Shown here one piece after another: positions 1 to 7,974 of a stretch of 64,000 bases of DNA. Under the pieces are notes generated by a model, which was given only the letters and a program-made list of their open reading frames with translations, did not search any database and was not told the DNA's origin. Source of the DNA: a virus; the IMG/VR virus record IMGVR_UViG_3300042330_000854, positions 1 through 64,000 of that record; one strand, written 5' to 3'. The first letter of the stretch is position 1. Each line of letters begins with the position of its first letter. A program made the position numbers and the translations under genes.

Positions 1-166
1 TAGTTGGATATAAACGCCGTAAAAGCTCTTCTAAGGCATCATAATCACTATCTGACATGATTTCTTGTCCTGAATCGTAATAATGCTTTCTAGCCTCTCT
101 AACGAGGTTTGAAAGGGTGTTTTCAGTGGGTATTTCTGTTCCATTAAGATAATTTTTATAATTCAT
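1..166 (-). CDS. NAD+-dependent DNA ligase-like protein, N-terminal part (runs off window)
   Basis: Starts at an ATG at 166 behind AAAGGAT and is still open at base 1 (55 codons visible). The segment HYYDSGQEIMSDSDYD followed by LEELLRRLYP resembles domain Ia at the start of bacterial LigA (YY...D.EYD.L..EL). If the rest is a normal ligase it would seal nicks using NAD+ at the replication fork. The catalytic domains lie outside the window, so a truncated LigA-like protein cannot be excluded. Confidence 0.55.
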   Translation of the reverse strand, partial: MNYKNYLNGTEIPTENTLSNLVREARKHYYDSGQEIMSDSDYDALEELLRRLYPT

Positions 167-188
167 TTTTAAATCCTTTTAACAATTT

Positions 189-458
189 TTAGTAATCGTT
201 TATAATTTTAATTTGATCGGTTACAAGCAATTCTGATAAGCAATTATCACAAATTTCAGTATTATTTTTAAATTTTACAATTGAATTTTTAATAGGTACA
301 AAAGATATCATATCAAATATAGAATTGTATCCACAACTACCTAAAACAATTTCTTTTTTATTATTTTCCCAAACAGAACATGAGCAACCTTCATCATCTT
401 TATAATTATTCCAACTAATAAATTCATCATTACAATAATCACAATTAAAATTAAACAT
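189..458 (-). CDS. small zinc-binding paralogue, copy 1 of a five-gene array
   Basis: 89 residues. An N-terminal CxxC (NCDYC, residues 6-9), a central CSC and a C-terminal ICDNC followed by LSELLVTDQI are shared with the next four genes upstream. Four or more paired cysteines suggest a structural zinc site of zinc-ribbon or treble-clef type. The function is unknown. It overlaps the next gene of the array by 8 nt, so the array is translated as one unit. Confidence 0.8.
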   Translation of the reverse strand: MFNFNCDYCNDEFISWNNYKDDEGCSCSVWENNKKEIVLGSCGYNSIFDMISFVPIKNSIVKFKNNTEICDNCLSELLVTDQIKIINDY

Positions 459-759
459 TATCAGATTTCTTTATTTGATCTGTAACAATTAATTCACCAA
501 TACATTCATCACAAATTTTTGAACCAACAACAAAATTAACTTTAGTTTCAGGAGTAATCCAATAGATTTTATAATCATGTTCTAATATAGAAGATTTTAA
601 GTTTGCATTTGTAAATTTACTTAACATATTTGTTAATATAAATAAAGCGCGATCATTTCCGCGATAGCAAAGTTTGCCACCATAATATAAATCCGCAAAT
701 TCAGCACCAATTAAGTTATTACAATAATTACAATAATTACAATGATGTTTATTTTGCAA
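451..759 (-). CDS. small zinc-binding paralogue, copy 2
   Basis: 102 residues. The N-terminus HCNYCNYCNN has a doubled CxxC, and the C-terminal signature is ICDECIGELIVTDQI. The middle (about residues 25-75) is unrelated in sequence to the neighbours, while both cysteine pairs are kept. It overlaps copy 1 by 8 nt and copy 3 by 11 nt. Confidence 0.8.
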   Translation of the reverse strand: MQNKHHCNYCNYCNNLIGAEFADLYYGGKLCYRGNDRALFILTNMLSKFTNANLKSSILEHDYKIYWITPETKVNFVVGSKICDECIGELIVTDQIKKSDNV

Positions 760-1015
760 ATTTATTTCTCCAAATGTGATCAGTTATAATTAATTCACAT
801 AAACAATCGTCACAAATTCTGGTATTTGGTGTAAATTTAATTTGTGATAATTTATTTTGCCATTTCATGCTTTTATCATAAAAAATGCTATAATAATTAG
901 GATGGAAATATATTTGTTTATGTATTTGCTCTATACCAACATAATTACCATAATGATAAAAGTCATCTTTTACATCAGTTGTTGTATTGCAATATTGACA
1001 ATAAAATTTTTTCAT
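749..1015 (-). CDS. small zinc-binding paralogue, copy 3
   Basis: 88 residues. It begins MKKFYCQYC and ends with ICDDCLCELIITDHI. The central cysteine pair seen in copies 1, 4 and 5 is missing, so the central Cys pair is probably not needed for the fold. Its stop is followed immediately by the next gene. Confidence 0.78.
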   Translation of the reverse strand: MKKFYCQYCNTTTDVKDDFYHYGNYVGIEQIHKQIYFHPNYYSIFYDKSMKWQNKLSQIKFTPNTRICDDCLCELIITDHIWRNKFAK

Positions 1016-1306
1016 TTATGTTATCTGAATAATTTGATCAGTTACAATTAATTCATCAATACAATTATCACAAATAATATCTTCATCTTTAAAAATATTC
1101 AAATGACTGTTTATAGAAAATTTACTCATATCATATTTTGAACCATAACCGCCAATAATTATTAAGTTATCATAATCATATTTTACTTTATAACCATCCA
1201 TATATGAAGGATGTTGAACTTCGCAAGCACATCCATTAGCTTGAAAACTGTCTTCAAAATAACTTTCAAAATCGGTTTTACACAGTGAGCAATTAAAATA
1301 ATTCAT
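1016..1306 (-). CDS. small zinc-binding paralogue, copy 4
   Basis: 96 residues: MNYFNCSLC at the start, CAC in the middle and ICDNCIDELIVTDQI near the end. It shares a single nucleotide with copy 5 (TAATG-type junction), which implies translational coupling. Confidence 0.8.
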   Translation of the reverse strand: MNYFNCSLCKTDFESYFEDSFQANGCACEVQHPSYMDGYKVKYDYDNLIIIGGYGSKYDMSKFSINSHLNIFKDEDIICDNCIDELIVTDQIIQIT

Positions 1307-1554
1307 TAAAATTCTTTCCTAATTTGATCGGTTACTATTAACTCACTCATACAATTATCACAAATTAAACCATTATTAAAAATAACGCAAGAATTATCAT
1401 TAATAGAAAAAGGATGCAGGCCAAAAACTGATCCAAAATCAGATAAAATTAGATTTACATCTTTGTAATATGCACAAGCACAATTGTCAGCGGAACCAAC
1501 ATTATTTATGGAATCACCATATTCATCTTTACAAAATTGACAACTAATTAACAT
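1306..1554 (-). CDS. small zinc-binding paralogue, copy 5 (first of the array)
   Basis: The frame is open further upstream, but homology to the other copies starts at MLISCQFC, so I place the start at the ATG at 1554 (82 residues), 11 nt inside the upstream HNH-like gene. Contains CAC and the signature ICDNCMSELIVTDQI. Confidence 0.75.
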   Translation of the reverse strand: MLISCQFCKDEYGDSINNVGSADNCACAYYKDVNLILSDFGSVFGLHPFSINDNSCVIFNNGLICDNCMSELIVTDQIRKEF

Positions 1555-2083
1555 TGTAAATTTCTTCCCAATTTGCGGTTTTAAAATATTTGTTCCAAAA
1601 ATTAAAAATTTCATTTTCCTGTTCATAGATGTAATCAGGAAATTTACCATCAATCAAATAACTGTCAACAATAATCTTGATAGTTTGTAGAATTTTTTCA
1701 AACAAACTACCATCAAGAATATTTTTACCTGAACAAATTTTATGAAGTTGTTGACGAATTTCCAATTTAACGGGAATTGGAGCATCAGCAATTGCATTAT
1801 TAATATTTCTGCAAGCAGGAACCAAATTGAAACGAGAATTAATATCAGCCCGTTCAACATCGCTCATTTTAACCATATTGGAGTTACAATAAATGTGTTC
1901 CTTGGTTGCAATATTAGGAAACAATTTATAATAAAAATTTTGATACTTCATTTTTTCACCAGTGATACGAACGAGCACAACTGGTAATCCTGTGTACCAG
2001 CAGCGCGTGGTATTTTTCTTCAAAATAAAAGCATTTACGCCTTTCCAAGTCAATTCAGCGGGAACAGTGTAATTTTCGCTCAT
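1544..2083 (-). CDS. HNH-like protein
   Basis: About 179 residues from the ATG at 2083, which follows TTGGAGC; an in-frame ATG at 2149 lies inside the promoter and is not used. Blocks RCWYTGLPVVL, TKEHIYC and NLVPACRNINN followed by ADAPIPVKLE have the layout of small phage HNH proteins (CxxTG, T.EHI, NLVPA...N). The second cysteine pair of a classical HNH zinc site is not obvious, so nuclease activity is uncertain. It heads the operon running through the zinc array. Confidence 0.6.
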   Translation of the reverse strand: MSENYTVPAELTWKGVNAFILKKNTTRCWYTGLPVVLVRITGEKMKYQNFYYKLFPNIATKEHIYCNSNMVKMSDVERADINSRFNLVPACRNINNAIADAPIPVKLEIRQQLHKICSGKNILDGSLFEKILQTIKIIVDSYLIDGKFPDYIYEQENEIFNFWNKYFKTANWEEIYNVN

Positions 2084-2118
2084 TGTTTTTGCTCCAAGTT
2101 GATTAACAACTAAGAACA

Positions 2119-2146
2119 GTATAGAAAATTTTCTATTTATTGTCAA
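2119..2146 (-). promoter_or_regulatory. sigma70-type promoter with GAAAATTTTC spacer
   Basis: Read on the minus strand: TTGACA, 17 bp, TATACT. The spacer ends in the palindrome GAAAATTTTC. It reads into the HNH-like gene and zinc array. Confidence 0.8.
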
Positions 2147-2149
2147 CAA

Positions 2150-2485
2150 TTAATTTTGTAAAAACCATAAAACTCTTTCAGTTTCACTTAACCCAATTGC
2201 GTCAAAATATAAATCTGGATTTGGATGGTCTTTTAGCCATTGAGAAACATTATTATAATAATAAACATTATTTAAATAAAACCCACCTATTTTGTATTTG
2301 TTAATTCTAGCTGGCCCAATTAAACGATGATCAATTTGCCCTTTTAAACACCATCTTTTTTCACCAGTAGATAAATTTTCAAAAGCTGGTGTTTGTTCAT
2401 CTGGTGAAGAAATATGGTTCCAAGGAATTCTATTTTTATTATCGGTTGTGAATTTTTGCCCATCAATATAATATAAATATTTCAT
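2150..2485 (-). CDS. HRLTGPA-family protein (C-terminal type P)
   Basis: 111 residues, the first of 14 genes in the window with the same architecture: a tyrosine-rich start (YLYYIDGQKFTTDN), an acidic SSPDEQTPAFE block, a tryptophan-rich centre ending in HRLIGPARI (usually HRLTGPA), a short FYLN..YY strand, WLKDHPNPD, and one of two C-terminal ends. This copy has the long end, NPDLYFDAIGLSETER then VLWFLQN. The GPA core resembles MORN-like repeats of phage proteins. No enzymatic residues are evident; I infer a small beta-rich binding domain. No function is known to me. Confidence 0.85.
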   Translation of the reverse strand: MKYLYYIDGQKFTTDNKNRIPWNHISSPDEQTPAFENLSTGEKRWCLKGQIDHRLIGPARINKYKIGGFYLNNVYYYNNVSQWLKDHPNPDLYFDAIGLSETERVLWFLQN

Positions 2486-2486
2486 T

Positions 2487-2714
2487 TTAAAAAGAAAATA
2501 ATTTCTTTATTTTTTGATTAATGTTATTAATTTTAACTCTTAATGATGGAAAATATTTGTCTAAAGCCCAAATAAAAACAAATAAAATCCAAAATAAAGA
2601 TAAGAAAATATCACTTAAAATATCTTGTAATGAATTTGACGAATTACATAATTTTCTCATATAAAATAAAAAACCTACTATGCCTAGTAGGTAAATTAAA
2701 GATAATATCCACAT
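2487..2714 (-). CDS. small two-helix membrane protein
   Basis: 75 residues with two hydrophobic segments (about residues 2-18 and 35-52) and a basic tail. It is one nucleotide from the downstream HRLTGPA gene. Probably an inner-membrane protein of unknown role. Confidence 0.7.
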   Translation of the reverse strand: MWILSLIYLLGIVGFLFYMRKLCNSSNSLQDILSDIFLSLFWILFVFIWALDKYFPSLRVKINNINQKIKKLFSF

Positions 2715-2727
2715 ATTGTTTTTACTC

Positions 2728-3360
2728 CTAATTTTTTAACATGTTAAGCGTTATGTTAGTTTTTAATTTTTCAATTTCTTCTTCACTGTTTGGTATTCTT
2801 AATAAATTTTTTGAATCTACTGTTTTTGATTCATTTTCTTCAGTAAAAATTTTAATTCTTGAATTTCTAAATTCACTAACATAAGCAAAACAATTACCAG
2901 GGATGTAAAGAACAATATCACCAATATTTAAAGGATTGTTTTTGGTATCAGTTGAATTTTTTAGTTTCTTTTCTTCAATAAATTCTTTGTGTTTTTCAAA
3001 ACATTCAAGTAATTTATCACTTTGAGATTTTTCATAGTTATAAACTCTGATAAATTTTATATCTTGAACGTTTTTGGTATCAATATAAACTAATGTGTTA
3101 TTAAATCCAGGAAATTGTTTTTCAAAATCTGTAAAATAAACAGAAGGTTTAAAATAAAATTTACCAAAAATAATATTATTATTTTCATCATAACACTCAA
3201 TTGTATAATTTTTATTCTTTCTTAAATAATTATAATATGAATTGCTATATGCTGCATAATTAACATCAGCATAAGGATTAAATAATCCTTCTAAAACAAC
3301 CGGATAAGTATCATCGTATTTTCTTTTAATTTTTAAAACTTTAAAATCTGTATAATTCAT
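2728..3360 (-). CDS. hypothetical protein with C-terminal SH3-like segment
   Basis: 210 residues. The C-terminal third (NPLNIGDIVLYIPGNCFAYV, then RIKIFTEENE) has the pattern of a small beta-barrel (KOW/SH3-like) domain. The N-terminal part is rich in Tyr and Asn and not recognised. Last protein gene before the tRNA-Cys gene on this strand. Confidence 0.75.
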   Translation of the reverse strand: MNYTDFKVLKIKRKYDDTYPVVLEGLFNPYADVNYAAYSNSYYNYLRKNKNYTIECYDENNNIIFGKFYFKPSVYFTDFEKQFPGFNNTLVYIDTKNVQDIKFIRVYNYEKSQSDKLLECFEKHKEFIEEKKLKNSTDTKNNPLNIGDIVLYIPGNCFAYVSEFRNSRIKIFTEENESKTVDSKNLLRIPNSEEEIEKLKTNITLNMLKN

Positions 3361-3380
3361 TTTATTTCCTATTTTTAAAG

Positions 3381-3451
3381 ACTGCTCAGTTGGAATTGAA
3401 CCAACATAACTGATTTTGCAGACCAGGGCATAACCATTCTGCCATGAGCAG
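3381..3451 (-). tRNA. tRNA-Cys (anticodon GCA)
   Basis: 71 nt on the minus strand. Acceptor CTGCTCA/TGAGCAG, anticodon stem CTGGT/ATCAG with loop CTGCAAA, T-arm GTTGG-TTCAATT-CCAAC, discriminator T as expected for Cys. D-loop contains GG. CCA is not encoded. A fully standard tRNA, unlike many in the 31-49 kb region. Confidence 0.93.
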
Positions 3452-3460
3452 AAAAAAAGA

Positions 3461-3517
3461 AAATCATAAACAATTTCCTTTAACCTATCATATCAAATAC
3501 GCGATAGTTTATGATTT
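3461..3517 (-). other. 11-bp inverted repeat around a second stem
   Basis: AAATCATAAAC at 3461-3471 pairs perfectly with GTTTATGATTT at 3507-3517, and CTATC/GATAG pairs inside it. It lies between a 22-codon gene and tRNA-Cys, so it is transcribed with both. It could be a processing hairpin or a tRNA-like element. The rest of 3452-3585 shows no gene. Confidence 0.45.
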
Positions 3518-3585
3518 CCAGAAAAGGAGATAAACCAGAAATTGATAGGTAAACAAGACGGTTTCAGGTCACACCGACAACCATT

Positions 3586-3654
3586 TTAAGCTTTACTAAC
3601 AATCCAAACAAAAACTACAACGCCAACAATTAAAGGTAAGAAAATATCAATCAT
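3586..3654 (-). CDS. 22-residue membrane microprotein
   Basis: Reads MIDIFLPLIVGVVVFVWIVS then KA: one transmembrane helix and almost nothing else. Its ATG overlaps the end of the 53-codon gene by 8 nt, so it can be translated by coupling. Comparable tiny membrane genes occur at 9986, 19147, 40450 and 42931. Confidence 0.5.
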   Translation of the reverse strand: MIDIFLPLIVGVVVFVWIVSKA

Positions 3655-3808
3655 TTGAAATCTTTGCTACATAAGCAACTTCATCTTGGCTGTCACGATA
3701 TTGATCAGATGCAGAAAGTGCTTCTTGATGATTATCAAAAACTTGTTCAATACGGCGTTCAACCGGAGTTTCATCGGTGGTAAACGTCAAAACATAAAGA
3801 CCGTACAT
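3647..3808 (-). CDS. 53-residue acidic protein
   Basis: ATG at 3808 preceded by AGGAG at good spacing. Begins MYGLYVLTFTTDETPVERR and ends YVAKISND. The layout (short beta strand, then an Ala/Glu-rich helix, then a strand) resembles the 56-residue protein at 22264. Function unknown. Transcribed from the promoter at 3841-3869. Confidence 0.75.
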   Translation of the reverse strand: MYGLYVLTFTTDETPVERRIEQVFDNHQEALSASDQYRDSQDEVAYVAKISND

Positions 3809-3840
3809 GTTTTTTCTCCTCATTGCGTTTCAATAAAAGT

Positions 3841-3869
3841 AATTTATCAATTTTCTGTTTGTTTGTCAA
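3841..3869 (-). promoter_or_regulatory. sigma70-type promoter
   Basis: Minus strand: TTGACA, 17 bp, TAAATT. The spacer holds GAAAATTGA, a near match to the palindromic spacer of other promoters here. It feeds the 53-codon gene, the microprotein and probably tRNA-Cys. Confidence 0.75.
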
Positions 3870-3871
3870 CC

Positions 3872-4099
3872 TTAATTTTTAAGCAAATATAAACAAATTT
3901 CAGTTTCATTTAATTTTTTAAATTTATTTGCTAAAACTAATTGATTAAAATTTATAAAAAAATGTACAAAATTTATATTGGAATAATCATAAAAAACATT
4001 ATCCATAACATTCCATTTATTGGTAATCATATTTACTAGCTGAACATAATCATCTCTTTTAACGCTATTACCAAAACTATCAAAAAATTCTTCTCGCAT
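3872..4099 (-). CDS. hypothetical protein with shared C-terminal tail
   Basis: 75 residues; SH3-like start (DSFGNSVKRDDYVQLVNMI). Ends KKLNETEICLYLLKN, a tail recurring at the end of otherwise unrelated small proteins here (for example 10755, 19278, 60850). Confidence 0.7.
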   Translation of the reverse strand: MREEFFDSFGNSVKRDDYVQLVNMITNKWNVMDNVFYDYSNINFVHFFINFNQLVLANKFKKLNETEICLYLLKN

Positions 4100-4116
4100 A
4101 TCATTCCTAATGTAAA

Positions 4117-4614
4117 TTATTGATTTTCTTGTTTAAACTTACTTAAAATATTTTCAACAAATTGATCTACTGAAATATTTTGCAATTCGGCAACTTTGGT
4201 TAAGGTATTAATTTCTTCTTCGGTTAAATCTAACTTAATTAAAATTTTTGGATTATAAGGTTGATCGTTGAAAATACAACTTATTTTTTCAAGAATATCT
4301 TCTTCATGCTCTAAATCATAAATTTTATTTTCAAAAATACTTTCTGAAAAATCATATTCTCTTTTAAGATATTCATCTTTTACTTTTTGAATAAAATCAG
4401 GATTAATCCAACGATATTCAACTTCTCTATTTAAATCTGATAATTGAATTTCATTGACAATAAAATTTTCAGTATCATAAGTTACTGAAACTTCACAATC
4501 TTGTGTTTTTTTAAATTCTAAATTCCAAGAATTTAAACCATAACATTCCCAATAAAATTTACTGCCATCAACAATTTTGCCTTTTGTTGCTGTTAAAACT
4601 TCCATTAAATTCAT
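4117..4614 (-). CDS. hypothetical protein with ribbon-helix-helix-like C-terminus
   Basis: 165 residues. The last 40 (LDLTEEEINTLTKVAELQ then NISVDQFVENIL) follow the CopG/RHH pattern of hydrophobic strand, helix, NxS turn, helix, so it may bind DNA as a dimer. The N-terminal 120 residues are acidic and not recognised. A single-gene unit with its own promoter just upstream. Confidence 0.65.
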   Translation of the reverse strand: MNLMEVLTATKGKIVDGSKFYWECYGLNSWNLEFKKTQDCEVSVTYDTENFIVNEIQLSDLNREVEYRWINPDFIQKVKDEYLKREYDFSESIFENKIYDLEHEEDILEKISCIFNDQPYNPKILIKLDLTEEEINTLTKVAELQNISVDQFVENILSKFKQENQ

Positions 4615-4635
4615 TCTTTTTACTCCATTTTTCTT

Positions 4636-4664
4636 ATGCTAACTTGATTGGTAATTTTAGTCAA
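4636..4664 (-). promoter_or_regulatory. sigma70-type promoter
   Basis: Minus strand: TTGACT, 17 bp, TAGCAT, ending 22 bp before the start of the RHH-like gene. Confidence 0.6.
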
Positions 4665-5282
4665 TTAATAATCTTGTAAATCGATAAACTCTAATTGATA
4701 ATAAATTTTATCACGCTGTTTTTTAATTTCATTTAAAATTTCTTCTGCTTGACGAACTTTTTCATTTTCTAATTTTACAATTTCTAAAATTTTCAAATTA
4801 TCTTCAGTATTGCCAACAAATTTATTACTTTCAAGATAACCTGTGCGATAAAAAATACCAGGAGTATTAACTAATTCAAAAATTGTATAATTTCCCCAAC
4901 CACGTCCACCTTTTGAAATAATTCTAACTAAACTTTTATATTCAATTTCAGTTTTTTCGTTTGAGATTGGCACCAAAGCACTATTAATAAGGGCAAAAAA
5001 TAAATTGTCATTTGTCAATCTTAATTGTTCAAGATCATAATTAAATTTTTCTTGAACATCAAATAAAATTAATTCAGAAATATTAAATTTAACAAAAACA
5101 GCGTGTGCGATTTCTTTTGTTAAATCTGCACCCATAGCTAAAAATTTATTAAAATACTCTTTATCTAAATTAAATTGTTTTAAAAATAAATTTAATTTAT
5201 CTTCATCAAAAGTTAGACTTTCCCCAAATTTATTTTTTAATAATTGACTTGGATGTTCTAAAAATTTTACTTCTTTTTTCAT
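4665..5282 (-). CDS. hypothetical protein with C-terminal coiled coil
   Basis: 205 residues. Predicted helical, with a glycine-rich turn SKGGRGWGNYTIFE at about residue 128 and a heptad-like C-terminal stretch (KVRQAEEILNEIKKQRDKI). ATG at 5282 behind AAGGAG. Not recognised. Confidence 0.75.
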   Translation of the reverse strand: MKKEVKFLEHPSQLLKNKFGESLTFDEDKLNLFLKQFNLDKEYFNKFLAMGADLTKEIAHAVFVKFNISELILFDVQEKFNYDLEQLRLTNDNLFFALINSALVPISNEKTEIEYKSLVRIISKGGRGWGNYTIFELVNTPGIFYRTGYLESNKFVGNTEDNLKILEIVKLENEKVRQAEEILNEIKKQRDKIYYQLEFIDLQDY

Positions 5283-5310
5283 TAAAAAATCTCCTTATTT
5301 TTAATGATAT

Positions 5311-5339
5311 ATTTTATAAGAACTTTCTTTTTATGTCAA
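5311..5339 (-). promoter_or_regulatory. sigma70-type promoter
   Basis: Minus strand: TTGACA, 17 bp, TAAAAT, about 28 bp before the coiled-coil gene. Confidence 0.75.
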
Positions 5340-5351
5340 TAGAAAATTTTT

Positions 5352-5981
5352 TTAATCCCATAAATTTCGATAATATTTTCCAAACAGTTTTAAACCATTA
5401 TTAATTCGTTCTTCGTGTTTTTTATAACCATCTTCATCAAATTTATAATTGGTTTCATCAAATACAATTTGTTTATTATTACTATTTTCGATTTCTTTCA
5501 ATTCCCATTTTAAATCGCCTTTGGTAAATTGCTCCATGCTATCATCTTTTACAAGTTGTTCAAACGCCCAAATTATTTCATCTAAAACATAATGCCATCT
5601 TTTTTCGGCATTATTATCCCAACTACCACAATTTTTTTCTTCATCGGTTAATTCTGGTGCATTAGTTGAACGCAAATGTTCAGGAACATGTTCGTCTTCG
5701 ACAAAAGCAAAACCATTTAGATTGTTTCTTAATTGGATTAAAACAGGTAATATAATTAATGCTAATGTATCATCAGCGCTCCAATGATCATAACGATGAA
5801 TTTTAATTTTTACTTTACGTTCTTTATCATTAAAGAAATCTAAAATTTTTTGTAAAAATGTATTAGATAAAAAATCTGCAATTTTATCTCTGCGATCTTC
5901 TGATACTTTAAAATATTTTAAAAATTCAACTAATTTATAAAATGAATAATGATTTCTATATGGCCCAATATAAACTTTCAT
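5352..5981 (-). CDS. conserved phage protein with YDxW...DxTL motif
   Basis: 209 residues from the ATG at 5981, which has AGGA 8 nt upstream; the in-frame TTG at 5996 would include the ribosome site and is rejected. Blocks KIHRYDHWSADDTLALIILP, DEHVPEHLRS and KRWHYVLDEIIWAFEQ match a family I know only as a widespread uncharacterised protein of T4-like and other large phages. No catalytic assignment. Confidence 0.8.
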   Translation of the reverse strand: MKVYIGPYRNHYSFYKLVEFLKYFKVSEDRRDKIADFLSNTFLQKILDFFNDKERKVKIKIHRYDHWSADDTLALIILPVLIQLRNNLNGFAFVEDEHVPEHLRSTNAPELTDEEKNCGSWDNNAEKRWHYVLDEIIWAFEQLVKDDSMEQFTKGDLKWELKEIENSNNKQIVFDETNYKFDEDGYKKHEERINNGLKLFGKYYRNLWD

Positions 5982-6005
5982 GTTTTTTCCTAACAAATAA
6001 TTTTT

Positions 6006-6034
6006 AATTTAACATACTTGAGTTTAAAAATCAA
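6006..6034 (-). promoter_or_regulatory. sigma70-type promoter
   Basis: Minus strand: TTGATT, 17 bp, TAAATT, ending 25 bp before the start at 5981. Confidence 0.6.
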
Positions 6035-6039
6035 GATGT

Positions 6040-6183
6040 TTATTCTTTATTAGTAACTTTATCAACACCAACGCCCCATTTTGCATTACGAATGGCTTCT
6101 AAAATCTCAGCAGGTATTTCTTTTGTAATGAAACCTTCTTGATAAGGACTTTTTGTACGTTTTGTATTTTTTGCTTTTTTCAT
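6040..6183 (-). CDS. 47-residue basic protein
   Basis: Starts at ATG 6183 with AAGGA upstream. Lys-rich N-terminus (MKKAKNTKRTKSP) followed by a helical stretch (EIPAEILEAIRNAKWGVGV). Likely nucleic-acid binding by composition only. Confidence 0.6.
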   Translation of the reverse strand: MKKAKNTKRTKSPYQEGFITKEIPAEILEAIRNAKWGVGVDKVTNKE

Positions 6184-6185
6184 TA

Positions 6186-6614
6186 TTAATTCCTTATAAA
6201 ACTTCCTTTTGACAAATGTAATCCTTGTAATAAATCAAAAGTAACTCTAGTATTTAATTCTATTACAATTTTTTGAAAATTTTCTTCGGTTGTATTAAAA
6301 AATAATTTTAAATTAGTTATATGACCAATCATCGGTTCTTTTAAAAATTTCAACATATATCCACTTGCATTTTGTTTTGGTGGATATATAAAAAGAGTTG
6401 AATAATGATTGATAATTATGTTTTGTTCTTTTAAAATATCAGATAATCTAATAAGATTGTGATTTTTATTTAAAATGTCGTTAATTATCGGTCTTATATT
6501 ATTGATATTGTATCTATCTTTCTTTTCAAAATAATAAAGACTATAGTTGTTATTTTGATCAAAATAACAACTATTATTGATTAATTCGCCATTATTTTTA
6601 ATGTAAATTTGCAT
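6186..6614 (-). CDS. hypothetical protein
   Basis: 142 residues, Asn/Tyr-rich. Leucine-spaced middle (LIRLSDILKEQNIIIN). The AAGG before the ATG is unusually close (no spacer). No recognised domain. Confidence 0.65.
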   Translation of the reverse strand: MQIYIKNNGELINNSCYFDQNNNYSLYYFEKKDRYNINNIRPIINDILNKNHNLIRLSDILKEQNIIINHYSTLFIYPPKQNASGYMLKFLKEPMIGHITNLKLFFNTTEENFQKIVIELNTRVTFDLLQGLHLSKGSFIRN

Positions 6615-6667
6615 CCTTAATTAAACAACCACGCCAGTATCTTAAATTTATGTCAACAGAAAATTTT

Positions 6668-7318
6668 CTATATTTTAGTTAAAACAAACCTTATATCAGC
6701 TTTGCCATATCTAGCCCAAACTGTTTTATCAAAACTATCTTCTGCTTTACCATGAATTAAAATTTTATTCTTTTCAATAATTTTTAATTGATTAATATCA
6801 ATTATATCAACATTTACTTGATTTGAATCCGATAGTTTAGCCCATAATCTTCTAGCACCAAAATATTGAAGTTTATCACTTAATATTGTATAATTATAAT
6901 TGTTTACTAACCATTTATAAAAATAAGTTGCTAATCCTGCTGCTTGATTTTCTTTATTAATATAAATAGCCATTACTTGATGTAAATTTTTATAAGATAA
7001 TAAATTTCCTATTTCAGAATGATTGTTTAATGTTGCTTGCAGCAATGAAGAAAAAACTTCTTTTTTCTTATTAGTTTTACTATCTGGGCAATCAATTGTA
7101 ATAAATTTTCCAACTAACCATGTTTCGTTTTTATTTTCAGATAATTTAGCAATAATTAATAACTGATCTTGAAATTCAAATTGTTCAATAATATCCCAAT
7201 TTGTTTCAAAAACATCTTTAGTTATTTCTTTTTTAAATAATTCACCATAACCACTCCAATTACCAAACGCAGCATCAGGATTTTCTTTTAATATGTCTTG
7301 TAATTGTTTTAATCTCAT
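6668..7318 (-). CDS. GNAT-like protein with putative capsid-targeting leader (copy 1)
   Basis: 216 residues. Leader MRLKQLQDILKE followed by NPDAAFGNWSGY. The C-terminal half has a GNAT-like layout: YINKENQAAGLATYFYKWLV (motif A position) and LQYFGARRLWAKLSDS (motif B position). GNAT enzymes transfer acyl groups from acyl-CoA; the Q/R-x-x-G-x-A/G loop here is NQAAGLA. The leader ends in LKE, fitting the L/I-x-E cleavage rule of T4-type prohead proteases. Paralogous to 7322 and 48050. Confidence 0.75.
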   Translation of the reverse strand: MRLKQLQDILKENPDAAFGNWSGYGELFKKEITKDVFETNWDIIEQFEFQDQLLIIAKLSENKNETWLVGKFITIDCPDSKTNKKKEVFSSLLQATLNNHSEIGNLLSYKNLHQVMAIYINKENQAAGLATYFYKWLVNNYNYTILSDKLQYFGARRLWAKLSDSNQVNVDIIDINQLKIIEKNKILIHGKAEDSFDKTVWARYGKADIRFVLTKI

Positions 7319-7321
7319 TTT

Positions 7322-7972
7322 TTAATCCTTTATTTTTGTCAAAACAAATCTTATGTTTTCTTTGCTATCGTCTTCCGACCAATATTTTTTATCATATTCG
7401 TTTGGATTACTGAAATTAATATCAATTGATTTTTCAAGAATTTTTACATCTTTTGTGTCAATTATGTCAACTTGTAAATTAACATTTTTTGATAATTTTT
7501 TCCATAACATTCTACCACCATTATATTGTACTCGATCACTTAAAATATTAATACCTAAACGATTAACAAACCAATCATACATTTTAGTTGTTAAACCTAA
7601 ACCTTGATAATCTTTTGCAACTTCTACGCCTCTAACAGAGTATAAATCTTCATAACCTAATTTATTACCTAAATCTTGATGATCTTGGAAGTTTATTTGA
7701 AATACTGTTTTAAAAACATCTTTAGAAACGATACCGTTTTTGGTTTGTTCTTGTATTTCATCATAGTATCCAGTAACCCAAATAGTATCATCGTTTAATT
7801 GAGCAATTAAAAATTCTTGTCCGTTTATATTAATAGGTTCTGCAACTGTCCATAATAAATCAAAAACAGATTTTGAAATATTTTTCTGAAAATCATCTTT
7901 AAATCCTTGCCAATCTCCTAAACTGGCAACTGGATTTTCATTAATTTTTTGTAATAATTCTTTTAATCTCAT
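7322..7972 (-). CDS. GNAT-like protein with putative capsid-targeting leader (copy 2)
   Basis: 216 residues, tandem paralogue of 6668. Leader MRLKELLQKINE then NPVASLGDWQGF (INE is the candidate cleavage site). GNAT motif A: VAKDYQGLGLTTKMYDWFV; motif B region: LQYNGGRMLWKKLSKN. The loop QGLGL is closer to the consensus than in copy 1, so this copy may be the more active acetyltransferase. Confidence 0.78.
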   Translation of the reverse strand: MRLKELLQKINENPVASLGDWQGFKDDFQKNISKSVFDLLWTVAEPININGQEFLIAQLNDDTIWVTGYYDEIQEQTKNGIVSKDVFKTVFQINFQDHQDLGNKLGYEDLYSVRGVEVAKDYQGLGLTTKMYDWFVNRLGINILSDRVQYNGGRMLWKKLSKNVNLQVDIIDTKDVKILEKSIDINFSNPNEYDKKYWSEDDSKENIRFVLTKIKD

Positions 7973-7974
7973 TT

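Noticed and set aside
6648-6672. A GAAAATTTTCTATATT promoter near 6650.
   Set aside because: No TTGACA lies 16-18 bp before the -10 on the same strand; the only TTGACA there faces the other way with a spacing of nine.
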